A model generated the notes under the pieces. The model had not been told where the DNA came from and searched no databases. It saw nothing but the letters and a program-made list of their open reading frames with translations. Made by a program: the position numbers and the translations under genes. From assembly GCA_964019165.1 (NCBI GenBank), contig OZ025275.1:15265883-15329882 (forward strand): a stretch of 64,000 nucleotides of DNA, written 5' to 3'. Positions 1 through 12,164 of the stretch are shown piece by piece. Source of the DNA: Mastigias papua. Taxonomy: Eukaryota; Cnidaria; Scyphozoa; Rhizostomeae; Mastigiidae. Position 1 is the stretch's first letter, and each line of letters opens with the position of its first letter.

Positions 1-954
1 TCAATAAGCATATATTCTATGTTTATTTTTGCAAAGAACCCGGTTCACGGCCTTAAGTGTTAAGTCAGAATACCACCAAAGTGTAAAGAGGCTCCTCTAC
101 GCACCGCTTCCTACATGAATTGGGCAAAAGTCATGAGAACTTGATTGCAATGGATGGAACCAAACACATACGCAAAAGATCGACTTCATGATATTTGCAA
201 CAGATGGTTTGATAGAAGCATTCAGCCTAGAAGGAGCATTGGGTGTTTAGGGTTACACTATTGCATCGTCATTACAATGACGCATTAATTAGGGGTGCCG
301 TTATTCACCCTACCAAGTATTGTTCACTGATCTTGCTGCAAAAAAGATCCCAGAGTCTTGTACAACAACAGCTGAAGATAGGATGGTATATAGGACCCAA
401 AGATCTGTTTTTGAACTGGTACTACAGTACTTATGTCAAGTCATAAATTCTTGAAAAAGATAACACTAACCGTGATTGTATTCTGGTGCTATCATCCTTT
501 CTCTCCTGTTCTTCATTATCAATCTTATGATCAATATCGTGCAGCATTCCACGGACCTTAAAAAGAAAGCTGTGTTGAAAGGTAGGCGACTCCTATGGCA
601 TAACTCCTCTTTCCTGCTACAAATTAAACTTGGTGAAATAATCAGAGCTCGGTCAATCTCTCTATAGGAAAATTAATCAAATAGGAGGATAGAGATATAG
701 AAGAATTAATATAGAGAAGATGAAGTGAAATAAACATGAAAACAACAAACATCTGTTTTTACGAAGAATTGGCAATGCTCAAAAGGTTGAAGTTTCTATT
801 TCCACTAAAGACATGGCAGAATGCATTAGCCTAAACTTGCAGTATTGATCCGAGCGAATGGGATTACGTTTTAGCAAACATTCTGCTAATACGAAAAGAA
901 ATTCTACACGGATTCATAAAAACAAACAAACGATGTAGACAAGGATATAATCTA
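1..954. other. Left-edge non-coding stretch
   Basis: I see no convincing coding exon, RNA gene or transposon end here. Short open frames on the plus strand (around 243-446 and 476-667) have no recognisable domain or codon pattern and look like chance. The stretch lies downstream of the minus-strand coiled-coil gene, so it may include that gene's 3' untranslated region. Confidence 0.5.
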
Positions 955-2203
955 TCACTCAGATAAAATCAACAGGGAAGAACATAAGCTCACAGTCTTC
1001 TTTGTGCTGTTCTCCGTCTGGTGACTCAGCTGTCTCAAGTCTTGTATGCTGACATCAACTGTGTTGGCTTGCTTGTCTAATTGCTGTTGAAACTCGTTCA
1101 TCTTATCACTCATTTGTTGCATTTTCTTGTTCGCTTGTTCGCTTGATTGTTTCAACCGGATAACTTCTTCTTCTAGTTTCGAGATGTTCCGCTCGAATTG
1201 CAAACCGCCGTTCATTAGCTGGCGAAATTGTCCGCTAAGATGTGACAGCTTCTGGCTCGTCTCTTTCGAAGTAGACTCCTGAAAGGACATCGCGTAAAAA
1301 TGATAAATAAGTGATAATATGATACATGATAATCTACTTTGATTAAAGTGAGCATAAACCCTGAGACGGAGTTGTAGAGTTTCTGATTTTTGGAATGCCT
1401 TTGATCAAACACAAACGCGATTCTCATTTCTACGTATCTTGCTGAACATTATATGAACAGGATTTAAGGGTTCTATCGTAAGAAAGCTGTGAGCGCAACA
1501 CAGAATATGACCGGTGTACGAAAAACAAAAAAAACAGAAAATTTAATAAGTGCCATGTAGTGGAATCATGGCAAAGACCTTGATAAGCTACTAATAGACC
1601 GCTTTTCTTACCATGTTACGATGATGGAGTTTCAAATGTGAATGCTAATGATTAATTTAGAAATCGGAATCAGATTAATTTTGGTTTGCTTTCGGGCGCC
1701 CTAAGCAATTGGAAATATTGATTGATACATAACGCCTTGTTACTTGTTGTCAAATGTAAAATTGTGACTCTCATAAGTTACACTACTATTTCTAGCGAAT
1801 TTCTCAGAGGTTAAGGTTTCAGATAAAAAGAACCTATGACCCATTTTCCAAGGTAAATATTTCCTAGTGACGTACTGGACATGAACAGCCATGAAATACA
1901 CATAATACTCACGAATGAATTTCTATCAAATTCCATTTGATCTGTAATCCTTGACAATTTCTCCCCGAACTGTTGCCACATGTTCACCGCCGACCTTAAG
2001 TTCTCAGCTACTGCTACACTCTCTTGCCTACATAGTAAAATATTATCTGAGTTCTGCGTGACATTGATTCGCAGTTTGTTTTGAGTGGTCGCTAGATGGT
2101 CCATTGTTGACTTCATCCAGTTGTCCTCCCTCGGCAAAGCCAACCGCTGTTCGTCATCATTCGACGATGAGAAGTTCAGATACGTACGATCAAATCTCCT
2201 CAT
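955..2203 (-). CDS. Unrecognised small coiled-coil protein, two exons
   Basis: Two minus-strand exons join in frame. Exon 1 (2203-1913) starts at an ATG and encodes 97 residues (MRRFDRTYLNFSSS...), ending at donor TTC|GTGAGT. Exon 2 (1278-955) follows acceptor TTTCAG and encodes 107 residues to a TGA. Both junctions are phase 0, giving about 204 aa. The first half has a polar, acidic start followed by a helical stretch; the second half is rich in Gln, Lys, Glu and Ser with heptad-like hydrophobic spacing (LEEEVIRLKQ, MNEFQQQLDK), as in a coiled coil. I see no catalytic motif, signal peptide or membrane segment and do not recognise the family. A possible donor (ACT|GTGAGC) lies shortly before the stop, so the C-terminus could instead continue in a further exon at lower coordinates. 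The 5' end could also have non-coding exons at higher coordinates. Confidence 0.6.
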
Positions 2204-5200
2204 ATTTATCACTTGTTATCTAGAAAAAGAACAATGATGAAAATTTAATAGTGTCGAAATAAAAAAGCCACAGCGTGTTTAGCTTGAATAATCAAACATG
2301 ATTTACCTACTATTCCATACAAAATACTGGACATAGAATTCTTCATGAAGTAAACCACAGTTGCAAAGACGTGAATTGATGGGAATCGCTAGGAAATTGT
2401 AAAGAATTGCTCGCATTAGTTTGCAACAGACAGGGCATCGAGTATTAGGAATGTGACTAATACCACCTCCAAGGAAGAATGCTAGAGACTGAGACTTAGA
2501 TAGCGTCACAGTCATACATAGAACCAAAAGGACTAAAAAAGGATGAAGAATCTTGCAGAGATATCGGGCAGGACATTTTGATATGAAGAATAAACTAAAA
2601 GAGGTGTACCAAGGATAAGTGTCGCATTTGGATCATACCGTCTGCTTTGCTTAAGAAAAACTTGCTTTGTCTGGTATACCTTGCAAATCGTACAGTTATA
2701 TCCAATCTTTCAATATATATCCGAGCGTAAATATGCAAAGATTCCCATGACCAAAATCTGGATTTTGCCGATTCATTAAAAAATAGCTTATGAAATTATA
2801 GATGTATTGTGGAAACTTTTAGCAGAGCAGGTGCATCTATTCAAGACGTCCTTTCATCAATGCGATACCCTGCAACTTGTCACTGCATATTGATCCTGAT
2901 TGTGACATTGTCTTTATCTTTAGATTAAATATGTTGGCAACACAACTGATAACATTGATACTGAATTCAATCATTCTTGCGAGATGCCGACTAACATTGC
3001 CAACTTCGACTAAATATAGACTTACGTAAACAAATAGACGTCTTCCTTAGCAATTCCAATTTCGTATATTCTTAGTTCTCGTCCATATTTTCAAGCACCA
3101 AAGATATTCCTGCATAATTTAAAGGGACACCAAATGATGACCGTAGCTATCATCAATCTGTCAAAGTATCAATTGTCTAAGCCAAAGCTATTTTGTGTCT
3201 GTCTTTTCGACAAATTTCAAAAAATCATGACAAGGGACTGATTCACCACAGTGTAGGGCCCCAGCTCCACGAAAATGTTCCAGAACCACACCCATCCACT
3301 ATAAATAAAGCTTTTTAGTTTAATATACTTCTATGGTCGTGTTTTTCTTCAAGGAAATCTTACAACTACAGTTCTCACTACTTCTTAAACCATTACTTTT
3401 CACTTTCAAGGTCAATTGAAAGTTGGAGACCATTATCATCATTAGCGATCAAAATTATTACTTCGTAGCCCCTGATTTCAAGTCCTAATTACATTTACTG
3501 ATGATTAGCTGTTTCCAGCGCACCATAACAGCTGGGATATCCTAGAGGCATATTCATCTTCACGACTAGCGTGAATTACGACCGAGTTAAAGAGTTCACT
3601 AGAACCAGCTCATTAGCAAATCTTGCATTTCCTTTGTATATAATTTGCCTCAGAAGTTTCAGTCGTTGACCCAGCAATTTATAAAATTAAAACAATCAAA
3701 AACAGATCGATACATCGTTATGAACGGGTGGCTGATTCATCCCTCTTTGCTAGTGTTCATATGACAACCAAAATCTTGAATCCGCTGACCTAGACAAAAT
3801 TGCAGCTAAGCTGTGCTGTTAAAGACATGATCCAAAGACATGGTCCAATAAGATTTGTAGCTCTCTTCTACATGAAACTTCACGAGCTAAGATGAGATAG
3901 CATAGGAGTCCGCCTGCCTCGGTCACGTGTTCTAATTAACAAAACAGTTGAGACATTTCTTCAACAAATCATCTACATATATACCACTCAAATAATCTGA
4001 AGAAACCGAGCGAATAAATCCTGACCGTAATTAGCCATTTGTTTGGTTGAAATACGGTAAATAATTTTGACATCGGGTCTAAATAGAGCCGAAGCATTCT
4101 GAGGATGATGCTTTGTGATAAATAGATATGTTGCAGTTTAGTCCAAAATAGGCCAATTTCTCATAGCTTTTCCGCATCATTCAAGGTTTGCGATGTTGGA
4201 ACAAAGACTATAGAAGTTTAGATCAATAATCCTAAGGATTTAAGAAACAGGAACGGATTTGCAGCGTCACAGTTAAATCTTGTTCGCATAGAATTAAATG
4301 TAATATTCAGCAAAGTGTCGCCTTGCACAGCTTTTAGGGCTCAGCATACGACCAAAAATTGAGATATATTGAACTCATTTGCCATGCAGCCGTGTCCATA
4401 ATATAATAAGATTTGGTCACCCCAAATAGACTTCACTTATGTTTAAGTATGCTTCTTCTAGGAAATGATAGGTAAGGATCTAAAAAGAGCTATCCCTATT
4501 TAAGAATGTACAGTTCATTTCTCAACAATTCCTTTGCATCAAAGAATGTGGGAAGCCAGAAAACATATCTTGACCGTAAATTAGGCAGCAAACGTTGCCA
4601 CTAAATGCACTTTGGTGTTAATTCTCACACAGAAGAAGACAAAAAGCTTAACCAGCTGGCAAAAGCCATAACAGCCTGACACCTATGATGATACTCAGTA
4701 CAGTACAAGTGGTCGGTGATAAGAAACAAAAAGTTGCCGACGAAAACAATCAAGCCGACAAAGATTGCTGATTGCGTGATGGGATGCACAATGAGCTTTT
4801 CAAGAGCAGTGTATCAATGAAAATGGAGATATATGAAGTAAGAGGGTAACAGTGCCACTAGGATTCATTAGAAATAGGACGGGAGACAGAATACAAAATT
4901 AATGAACCATGCACGATTCTAATTCCAAAAAAGTTCCACAATTTGCTTTAAGATAACAAGTCGTTCGAAGATCTGTCTATCCACGGTGATTCTTCGTCAA
5001 CAACGGAAATTTATATCTCCCGTTCATCTTCCATTGAACGAAGACAGCCCAGCGGTAATTTCGGTGTATCTAGAATTCATGTACACAGCTCGGAAGCTTC
5101 AAGGGGAAAGATGTGAAAGACGCTGTTGAGATTTACAGAGGGAAAAAGTTATGAACATGTAGCAAAACGTAAAAGACAGTTAAATGACAATAGTTAGAAC

Positions 5201-6671
5201 GAACTAAAAATAAAAAATATGCACATATCAAATAAAGGGTATTTTATGAGCAACTGGATTTACTGGCCTGTAATAAGAACTTACCAGAACAGAAGAGAAA
5301 GAGGTTAACCGTTAGATATATCTCGTAAATCTAAGTTGCTGAAATTTATTTTGACGTTACTCGTTTGAATCAACAAATTCTTGTAATTTCTATAGCTTCT
5401 ATGGTTTCGAATAGGTAATGCTCCTTTAAGGTGGCAAATAGTCTACCAACCCTTAGGAGGTTCTCATACAAAGTCAAAAACTGATACGCGTCTCATTTTC
5501 GTTATTGTTTTTGCTCATGTTGCAGCACTTCGAGTATAGTTCCGTCCTCAAATTCAAACTGTCTATCTTTTCTAAAACTACACAACTAAGTTGGCTCTGT
5601 AATACCCTATCATCGTGCTTATAATCAAAATCAATCACACAGCGTCTTAAAACTTTGCCGTTTCAATCAAGTTCAGTTTCGTTATATGTTGCAAAGTAAA
5701 AATAGGTACAACAAAACTAGATGAAAGATAACTCACAGGTCAATCTTGATTTTGGCTGAAAACCTCCATACGGAACCTTATCGCTTGATCCCTGGAGCAT
5801 TTACACGGCACATGTCCGTTGAATATGCATTTAATGTGGATATACGATTAAATCGCAAAATGGTTAATAACATTCCAACTTTGTGCACCTGTTCATGATC
5901 GCGTAAAGCGTTAACTATAGATTATACGAGGCGTTAACTTGTGGCTGATTTCCACACGGCACCTGCTAACGAACACATCAACCACATAATGCGCCTATTC
6001 TTGACAACAGGAGAAACAAATTCGCTGTATGTATTTCCACTCGAGACTTATGCAACAATATGGCCTCTAATCAATGCAGTGCTCTTCATAGCTCTGCCAA
6101 ACGATGGTACCATTCAATGCTTGATCGGTCACCCAATTTAGAGGCCTAAATCTATGGGTAATCCCAACACATACTGCGCGCTAATATGACACTCATTTAG
6201 ATACTCAAATACCAGAAAGCTCTGGCTCATTTATTGTACCTGCTATCATCATTAAATCACGAACGAGCACCCAGCAATTTAGAGTATTCGTCTGCTATAC
6301 AAAAAGTGCTGCTTCAAAATACGTCTCGAGCAATACTTACAGATGTTCGCTCACTGTCCATCCTGTACAGGACATGTATTTTGTGGCGACACTGGGGAAA
6401 AACTACGGCAAAGGAAGGGTACTGACGAGCCTAACTACCAAAGCTGACGGCCTTGGATAGGTACCCTCTCAAACTGGCACTTCCAAAAGGAACATATTAT
6501 AATTGGAGCTACTGGCAAAAGCAGACCCGTTGAGAGCGAGTTCGGGCCCCGTGGTTACAAATACAATGGGCCCATGTGAGTTTCAAAATCGTTAAATGCT
6601 AACATAAGCAACATTTTCCCCGAGCCCTTGTCGGGACCTGGGCCCCGGGAATTCGACCCGGCTACCCTCCC
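2204..6671. other. Gene-free stretch upstream of the coiled-coil gene
   Basis: About 4.5 kb with no exon, RNA gene or complete mobile element that I can support. Open frames here are short and compositionally like the background. A minus-strand frame at 2303-2527 has several cysteines but no family I recognise and no clear splice sites. The promoter of the minus-strand coiled-coil gene would be expected at the left edge of this stretch. Confidence 0.45.
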
Positions 6672-6686
6672 CTCTCAACGGGGTCC

Positions 6687-6799
6687 GTTCGATATTCCGA
6701 CAGTTCGATATTCCGACAGTTCGATATTCCGACAGTTCGATATTCCGACAGTTCGATATTCCGACAGTTCGATATTCCGACAGTTCGATATTCCGACAG
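6687..6799. repeat. Seven tandem copies of a 16-bp unit, left end of foldback-like element A
   Basis: The unit GTTCGATATTCCGACA repeats seven times with essentially no variation. It is inverted relative to the array at 7286-7345. Such subterminal arrays are plausible transposase-binding sites (inference). Confidence 0.95.
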
Positions 6800-7285
6800 T
6801 TGATTTTGACTATGTTATAGTACATTCCTTAGGTAAGTACATTTATAAGACCAGGGACGCCTGCACATGAAAAGGGCAAGGGGGTAAAACTTGTTTCCAG
6901 GGCACCACACATAATGAAATATTTTTATAAGAAACCCATTTTATTAGAAACCCATTTACCAGAGTGGAAAGTTTGCTTAAATACGCGGACAATTTGAATA
7001 AGAGTTTATGGTGCGCGTTAGTTATGTAAATTATGGAATATTTTGCACGGATTTAATATCAAAAATTCTGTGAATAGTGTCGCGAATATTGTCTCAAAAC
7101 CGAAAAGAGAAAAGAATCAACAACTAGTTAGCTCGGTTAACTAAGACAGAAAAAAAGCAAAGAAGCTTGAGGCAAAAACATTGTTTCAAATTAATAGACA
7201 GTAGCAGAAAAATATTTTCTAATCCTACTGTAAGAAATTTTCCTTGATTTTTGGTATATTAGGTAAATTAACGTTGTTTGTCCAA

Positions 7286-7345
7286 CTTTCGGAATATCGA
7301 ACTGTCGGAATATCGAACTGTCGGAGTATCGAACTGTCGGAAAAG
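7286..7345. repeat. Inverted 16-bp array, right end of foldback-like element A
   Basis: About four copies of CTGTCGGAATATCGAA, the reverse complement of the left-end unit, with slight variants (a GGAGTATCG copy and a diverged outermost copy leading into GGCCCC). Confidence 0.9.
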
Positions 7346-7365
7346 CGACCTGGCCCCCTCTCAAC

Positions 7366-10300
7366 GGTACTGGATGAGAGTGAACGGCAGACAGATTGAC
7401 ATTGTTATCTTAAGAACAATCTGCTGCAGATGCCTTCCGTAAAGCACCAGTTTCACTGATTTACCATAATACAATATATATATTTATAGAGGGCCATCTG
7501 CTGGCAGATAGAAGAATATTTAGTCGTTTGTCATTAAAAAATATAGCTATACTTGATGGAAACTTTGTGTGAGCCGGTGTAGGCAATGCGTTGATAAAAA
7601 CAGCACACAATACATGGTAACTTCTACCCTATTGCGCACTAAGTATCATAACGAGTAGACGATGCCTAATTCTCTATCACCTCCCTTCAGTAAAGTCTAA
7701 TCGTGGAATGCTTTTCTGGGTACTTCCTGTTAAATGTTGTATTCTCTCTCTCTTGTACACGTGCTTTTGTGCAGCATCTGGTGCAAAAGAAGGATTGCTT
7801 GGTTTAATATTGCAAGATGCCATGTCATCATCAAAGCATCATCATCACCCGAGCAAAGTTCATGTCTCAAGAGTGCTGTTATAATAAGGAAAATTTTGCT
7901 GTGAGGGAAACAGAAACATAAACGGAATCAAGCGCAGCGTAAAAAATGCACTATGTCCATGACACCTCTCTTCAATGTGAATAGCCGGCAATGAGGAGGA
8001 GATTGGTAAAGATATAACACGTTGAGCACAACATTCTACTTGGTATTAACTATGTAGTAGAAGACCTTTGCAAGCGTATACGGCTTTGAAAAACAGGTGA
8101 ATTAAGATCACTTTGTAATAGGACGTGTATAGTAAAATAAATAAGAGCTACAGGCCAAGCCCTCTGCTCTAAAACAGAAGAAACAAGTGTAGACTCCAAA
8201 TAAAGTTTTTGTAATGATTTAAAACATGCTAGACTTTGTACCTTACAAATTCATTACAATATCCTAAAAGATTGGCCTAAAAAACACAATTGTTTTATTT
8301 TTATGACCTTGGCACTTGCACTTGGAGAGGTTGAATTCTTATAATGTTGCAATTTTGGGAAAGACCTGGAAAATATTATAAATGCTATCGGTCCTTTTAT
8401 GGAAACAGTTTGCCAATATTTTGCTGCAAGAAAGGCTGCATTTGAAAAGGCATGCATGAAAATATGTTTTAATATCATTGGCCTACAAACTCAACATAAC
8501 CTGTTATTAATGCAGACATCCAGACGTTGAACTTTGTCTAACATCATGAACATTCAACAAGCACAACTAAAAACCAATCTGTTTTTCAAGTCTGTTTGTT
8601 CTGCATGAAGACAAAACCCTTGTCTGCGCTGAAACAAATATCAATATACCAAGCTTGATTAACTGACCAGTTTTCATAAACAAAAGAACAAATATTTTAT
8701 TAAAAACAAGAAGATGATGAAAAATAACTCACATAATCCAGACAGTACTTAGCAACAGACGTAATGCATGACTTTTTTATAACAAGCCTGGCACAAAGCC
8801 TAGCTCTAAAATTTCCCTATTTTTGGACATTCTTTGATCACATTGTAGTTCTAAAAGCTCCTTTATTAGTACCTTAATTGTAACTGTACATTTGTGCTAC
8901 GGACATCGCAGGTATCCACTGTTAAGACAGGGCACTATGAATACTGCAAGATTCAATGGAACCTTTCTATAAGGTTATATACAATTTATGCAAATTTGGT
9001 TTCTTAATTCTCGATTGTTTGCAGTGATATGATATCACAATTTTAATAAGTGACAAGGCGAAGAGAATCAGGGTATTTGACCAACCAGGATGAAATCCTA
9101 CCTCTACCAAAGCAAAATTCTCCAATACAAGGCACGTGTAGCCACACGGCTGTCTGTCTCGCGCCTATAGCCGTATCTAAACCGCTGCGATAAACTAGTG
9201 TTGAATCCAGAAAGGTGTTATACCAAATTAACTTAGGCCAAGTCAATCCAACTTTGGAGATGAGTTAAACCTTGGAAAAAGCCAACTATGCATAACCAGA
9301 GTTAAAGGTAGCAGGGTAAATATGGTCTAATTGCTCTGGTTCCTAAAATTGATTAAAGCACTTGACTGCTACTTATTACGCAAAGTACTTCCATCAGCAA
9401 CTTTTATGTATCCGGAGGATGACTATCCAGAATATGATTGCCCGGACATGTGAGTGTGCAGTTTATTCGAAGATCTGAGTACACAAAAATATAATACATT
9501 CTGCTGGTTGTGCTCTGGCTTGACCATATTGCGCATAATTGTCAAATAGTTGGAAATATTTGTGTAAAATCAGTAGAAATCATTTTACCTGGTACAACCG
9601 GATCGGTAGGAAAATTTCAACTCTCAGTTACGGTGCAATGTTATACTGCTAAACCTGTTCTACACACTTTTTTATAAGAATCATATAATTTGTGTCTGGG
9701 CTCGATATTCTTAATTTTTCTGATAGCATTAGACTCAAAGGTTCTTAAAATTGTTCTGATGTCAAGAGTAACCTTTTGCAAATAATTGAGAAACTGTATG
9801 CAGCTTAATACAGTATACAGTTTCTATGACATTCGGCTGGGTTGCTTTTGCAAATAAAGCAATCATCCCCAATCTCTATAAACAATATCATTAGAATTTG
9901 TTTGCCAAAAGGATGGGAGTAGTTAGTGGATGTGGAGATCCTCATCTGAAGCTGAGCATGTTCTAGCAGTGTTCGTAATGTTTTTGGCAAAGTGAACCTC
10001 AGCGTTCCTATAAAGTGTGCTCATACAAAAAAGAGTGCTAGACATAAGAACAACTATTCTTTAGGACCTAATAGGATCATATCTGGCTGATGCGAGTGAA
10101 AAAAAGACGATTGCTATATCATAATACACTTTGGAAACACATGACTAACATCATGTTTATCACGCTATGAGACCAGAGAGCTGATTAAAACGCTAAAATC
10201 ATCTCTCGGTGCTTTTTTCATCTTGATGTTTGTTATGACACATATTATGAACAAGGTCTCCAAGGCAAGGCTCATAACCGCTTCCTAACGCAGCGAACAA

Positions 10301-10854
10301 TGTCAAGCAGTAATGATATTAGTAAACAAAAAGGCCGTCTCTGAGGATATTAATTTTTAAAAACTCAGTTCTTGCGCTGCTTCTATGAAAACACAACAAA
10401 GATCATAATATGAGATACTAGGAAATTTTTCGTATTAAAAAAGCTTACTTCTCATCTATGATACCTAGCAACACACCTAGTAACACGTAATGCATCACAC
10501 TTAGCAAACTTTGACTACAACAAGAGTTGAGCAGCAGTTAGAAACTAGAGATTACATTTCAGAAGTCAAATCTTTCTAGATAGTAACATTTGGAGAATAA
10601 TGAAATTCTATACTAATTGTTAAGAGGCAAATATATATGAGAATAAATCATTTGATCCAGCAAATTAAATAAATATTCCTCGACTTCTCTTTACCTCAAC
10701 TGACCATCATAAAATTTGACTATAAAAGTTTGATACTACATGCAATGCACAAATTGTATATACGAGTTCGCAATAGAAAAGTGATCTATCGATGTTTAAG
10801 CAAGGCAGATCATTAATGTACGTTCAATGTGAGACTAAATATGACTGGATACGA
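7366..10854. other. Gene-free stretch with small repeat remnants
   Basis: No exon or RNA gene is supported. Around 8768-8885 and again near 9660-9760 there are segments related to the small elements at 22411-22773 and 49899-50353: a CTTTTTTATAA-type end followed by repeated 'AGTTCTAAAAG...TTCTTAA' words. They look like decayed copies of that family. The rest is unremarkable AT-rich sequence. Confidence 0.4.
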
Positions 10855-11090
10855 TATGATTTGATTTGATACAATATATTGATATATGATATGATATGAT
10901 ATGATATGATATGATATGATATGATATGATATGATATGATATGATATGATATGATATGATATGATATGATATGATATGATATGATATGATATGATATGAT
11001 ATAATATGATATGATATATGATATGATATATGATATGATATATGATATGATATATGATATATGATATATGATATGATATGAAATTCATAT
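10855..11090. repeat. GATAT pentanucleotide microsatellite, block 1
   Basis: A long array of the 5-bp unit ATGAT/GATAT, very pure between about 10880 and 11000, with interspersed ATATATG variants at its right side. Because the unit is 5 bp it opens a spurious 'SYHII' frame on the minus strand. It lies downstream of the first ABAT gene. Confidence 0.95.
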
Positions 11091-11317
11091 TTTTAATGAT
11101 CGATATTTTGGAACACACACTTTTGTGAGTGTGTGAGACTGCTTTTGTCCTCAGTATGGGTACCTAGTTGTAAATAAAGAAGAAATTGTAAGTGGAACTC
11201 GTAGTGGGGACTCAGTGACTGTACGTTTTTCCTCACTGCGAGTGTCCACAAGGAAATGTATAGTATTTGTTCGTTTTTCTTTTTAGTATTTGGTTTTCTT
11301 TCACTTGTAGAAAAAAT

Positions 11318-11560
11318 ATGATATGATATGAGATATGAGACGATATGATATATGATATGATATGATATGATGATATGATATGATATGATATGATATGATA
11401 TGATATGATATGATATGATATGATATGATATGATATGATATGATATGATATGATATGATATGATATGATATTATATGATATGATACGATATGATGATATG
11501 ATACGATATGGTATGATAAGATATGATATATGATATGATATGATTGCTATAATATGATAT
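11318..11560. repeat. GATAT pentanucleotide microsatellite, block 2
   Basis: A second array of the same 5-bp unit, separated from block 1 by about 230 bp of ordinary sequence. Its edges are imperfect (GATATGAGAC, GATACGATATGG). The same unit on both sides of a unique spacer suggests one array interrupted by an insertion, or independent spread of the motif. Confidence 0.93.
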
Positions 11561-12164
11561 GGCTAAAATTATATGACTGGTAGGACTAGATAAATGATCT
11601 TCGATATGTGATATAATTTATCATATATATCATCAAAATGAGTTATGCATGAAACATGAACATGAAGGAAAATCACGAACTACAGCGCAACGACAGTCTT
11701 CAATTCGCACAGAAAATAATACACCGATTGTGCAAAACAATGCCAAACACACAATTAGCAAATTTGCAAATACAACCCAAAGGCAAATAGATCGCAAGTA
11801 TGAAAATTGCACACAATAACTTTCACTGAGATTTAATTTGTCTGACGTCATATTAGTCATAATTTTGACATAATTTAATAACGTAATACAAATCTCACGC
11901 AGGAACAATATAAAATCTATCATTCAAAGTAGACCATTAAAATAATTAGGAAAAAAGCAGTTTTGTATATTCAAAACCAAAGGATTTCTCTATAAAAATT
12001 CCGTTTCTATCGACGTGCATTCACTCATTAAAAAAACCATTAAGAATAAAATCACAGCAATCAAATATTATTCCTTAAAAAATGTCTGAAAGCCTCCGTT
12101 TCTTCGGGCAAAGGCTCTCAAACACACGCAGCAAAATCATAACCAATTCCATGAAAATTTAAAA
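11561..12164. other. 3' flank of the first ABAT gene
   Basis: Downstream (minus strand) of the ABAT1 stop codon at 12165-12167. It should contain the 3' untranslated region and poly(A) site, though I see no textbook AATAAA close by, only AATAAT-like words. A minus-strand open frame at 11633-11923 is hydrophobic but has no family signature and is probably chance. Confidence 0.4.

Larger units (their letters stand above)
6680..7357. mobile_element. Foldback-like non-autonomous DNA transposon, copy A, 8-bp TSD
   Basis: This 678-bp element is bounded by a perfect 8-bp direct duplication CTCTCAAC (6672-6679 and 7358-7365). It begins GGGGTCC and ends GGCCCC. Next to each terminus is an array of a 16-bp unit, GTTCGATATTCCGACA at the left (seven copies) and its reverse complement at the right (about four), so the ends form large inverted repeats. 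The unique interior carries no credible ORF. The interior matches that of copy B at 44603-45497 (for example the stretch reading CCATTTACCAGAGTGG), which proves a dispersed family. It depends on a transposase encoded elsewhere. The 8-bp TSD is compatible with hAT- or P-type enzymes, but the GGGG ends are not typical, so I leave the superfamily open. Confidence 0.88.

Noticed and set aside
6592..6870. Frames with repeated 'NCRNIELSEYRTVGIS' or 'FDIPTVRYSDSSI'
   Set aside because: They are translations of the 16-bp transposon-end array, not a repeat protein.
10855..11560. Possible CRISPR-like array of regular repeats
   Set aside because: It is a pure pentanucleotide microsatellite without spacers, in an intron-bearing animal genome.
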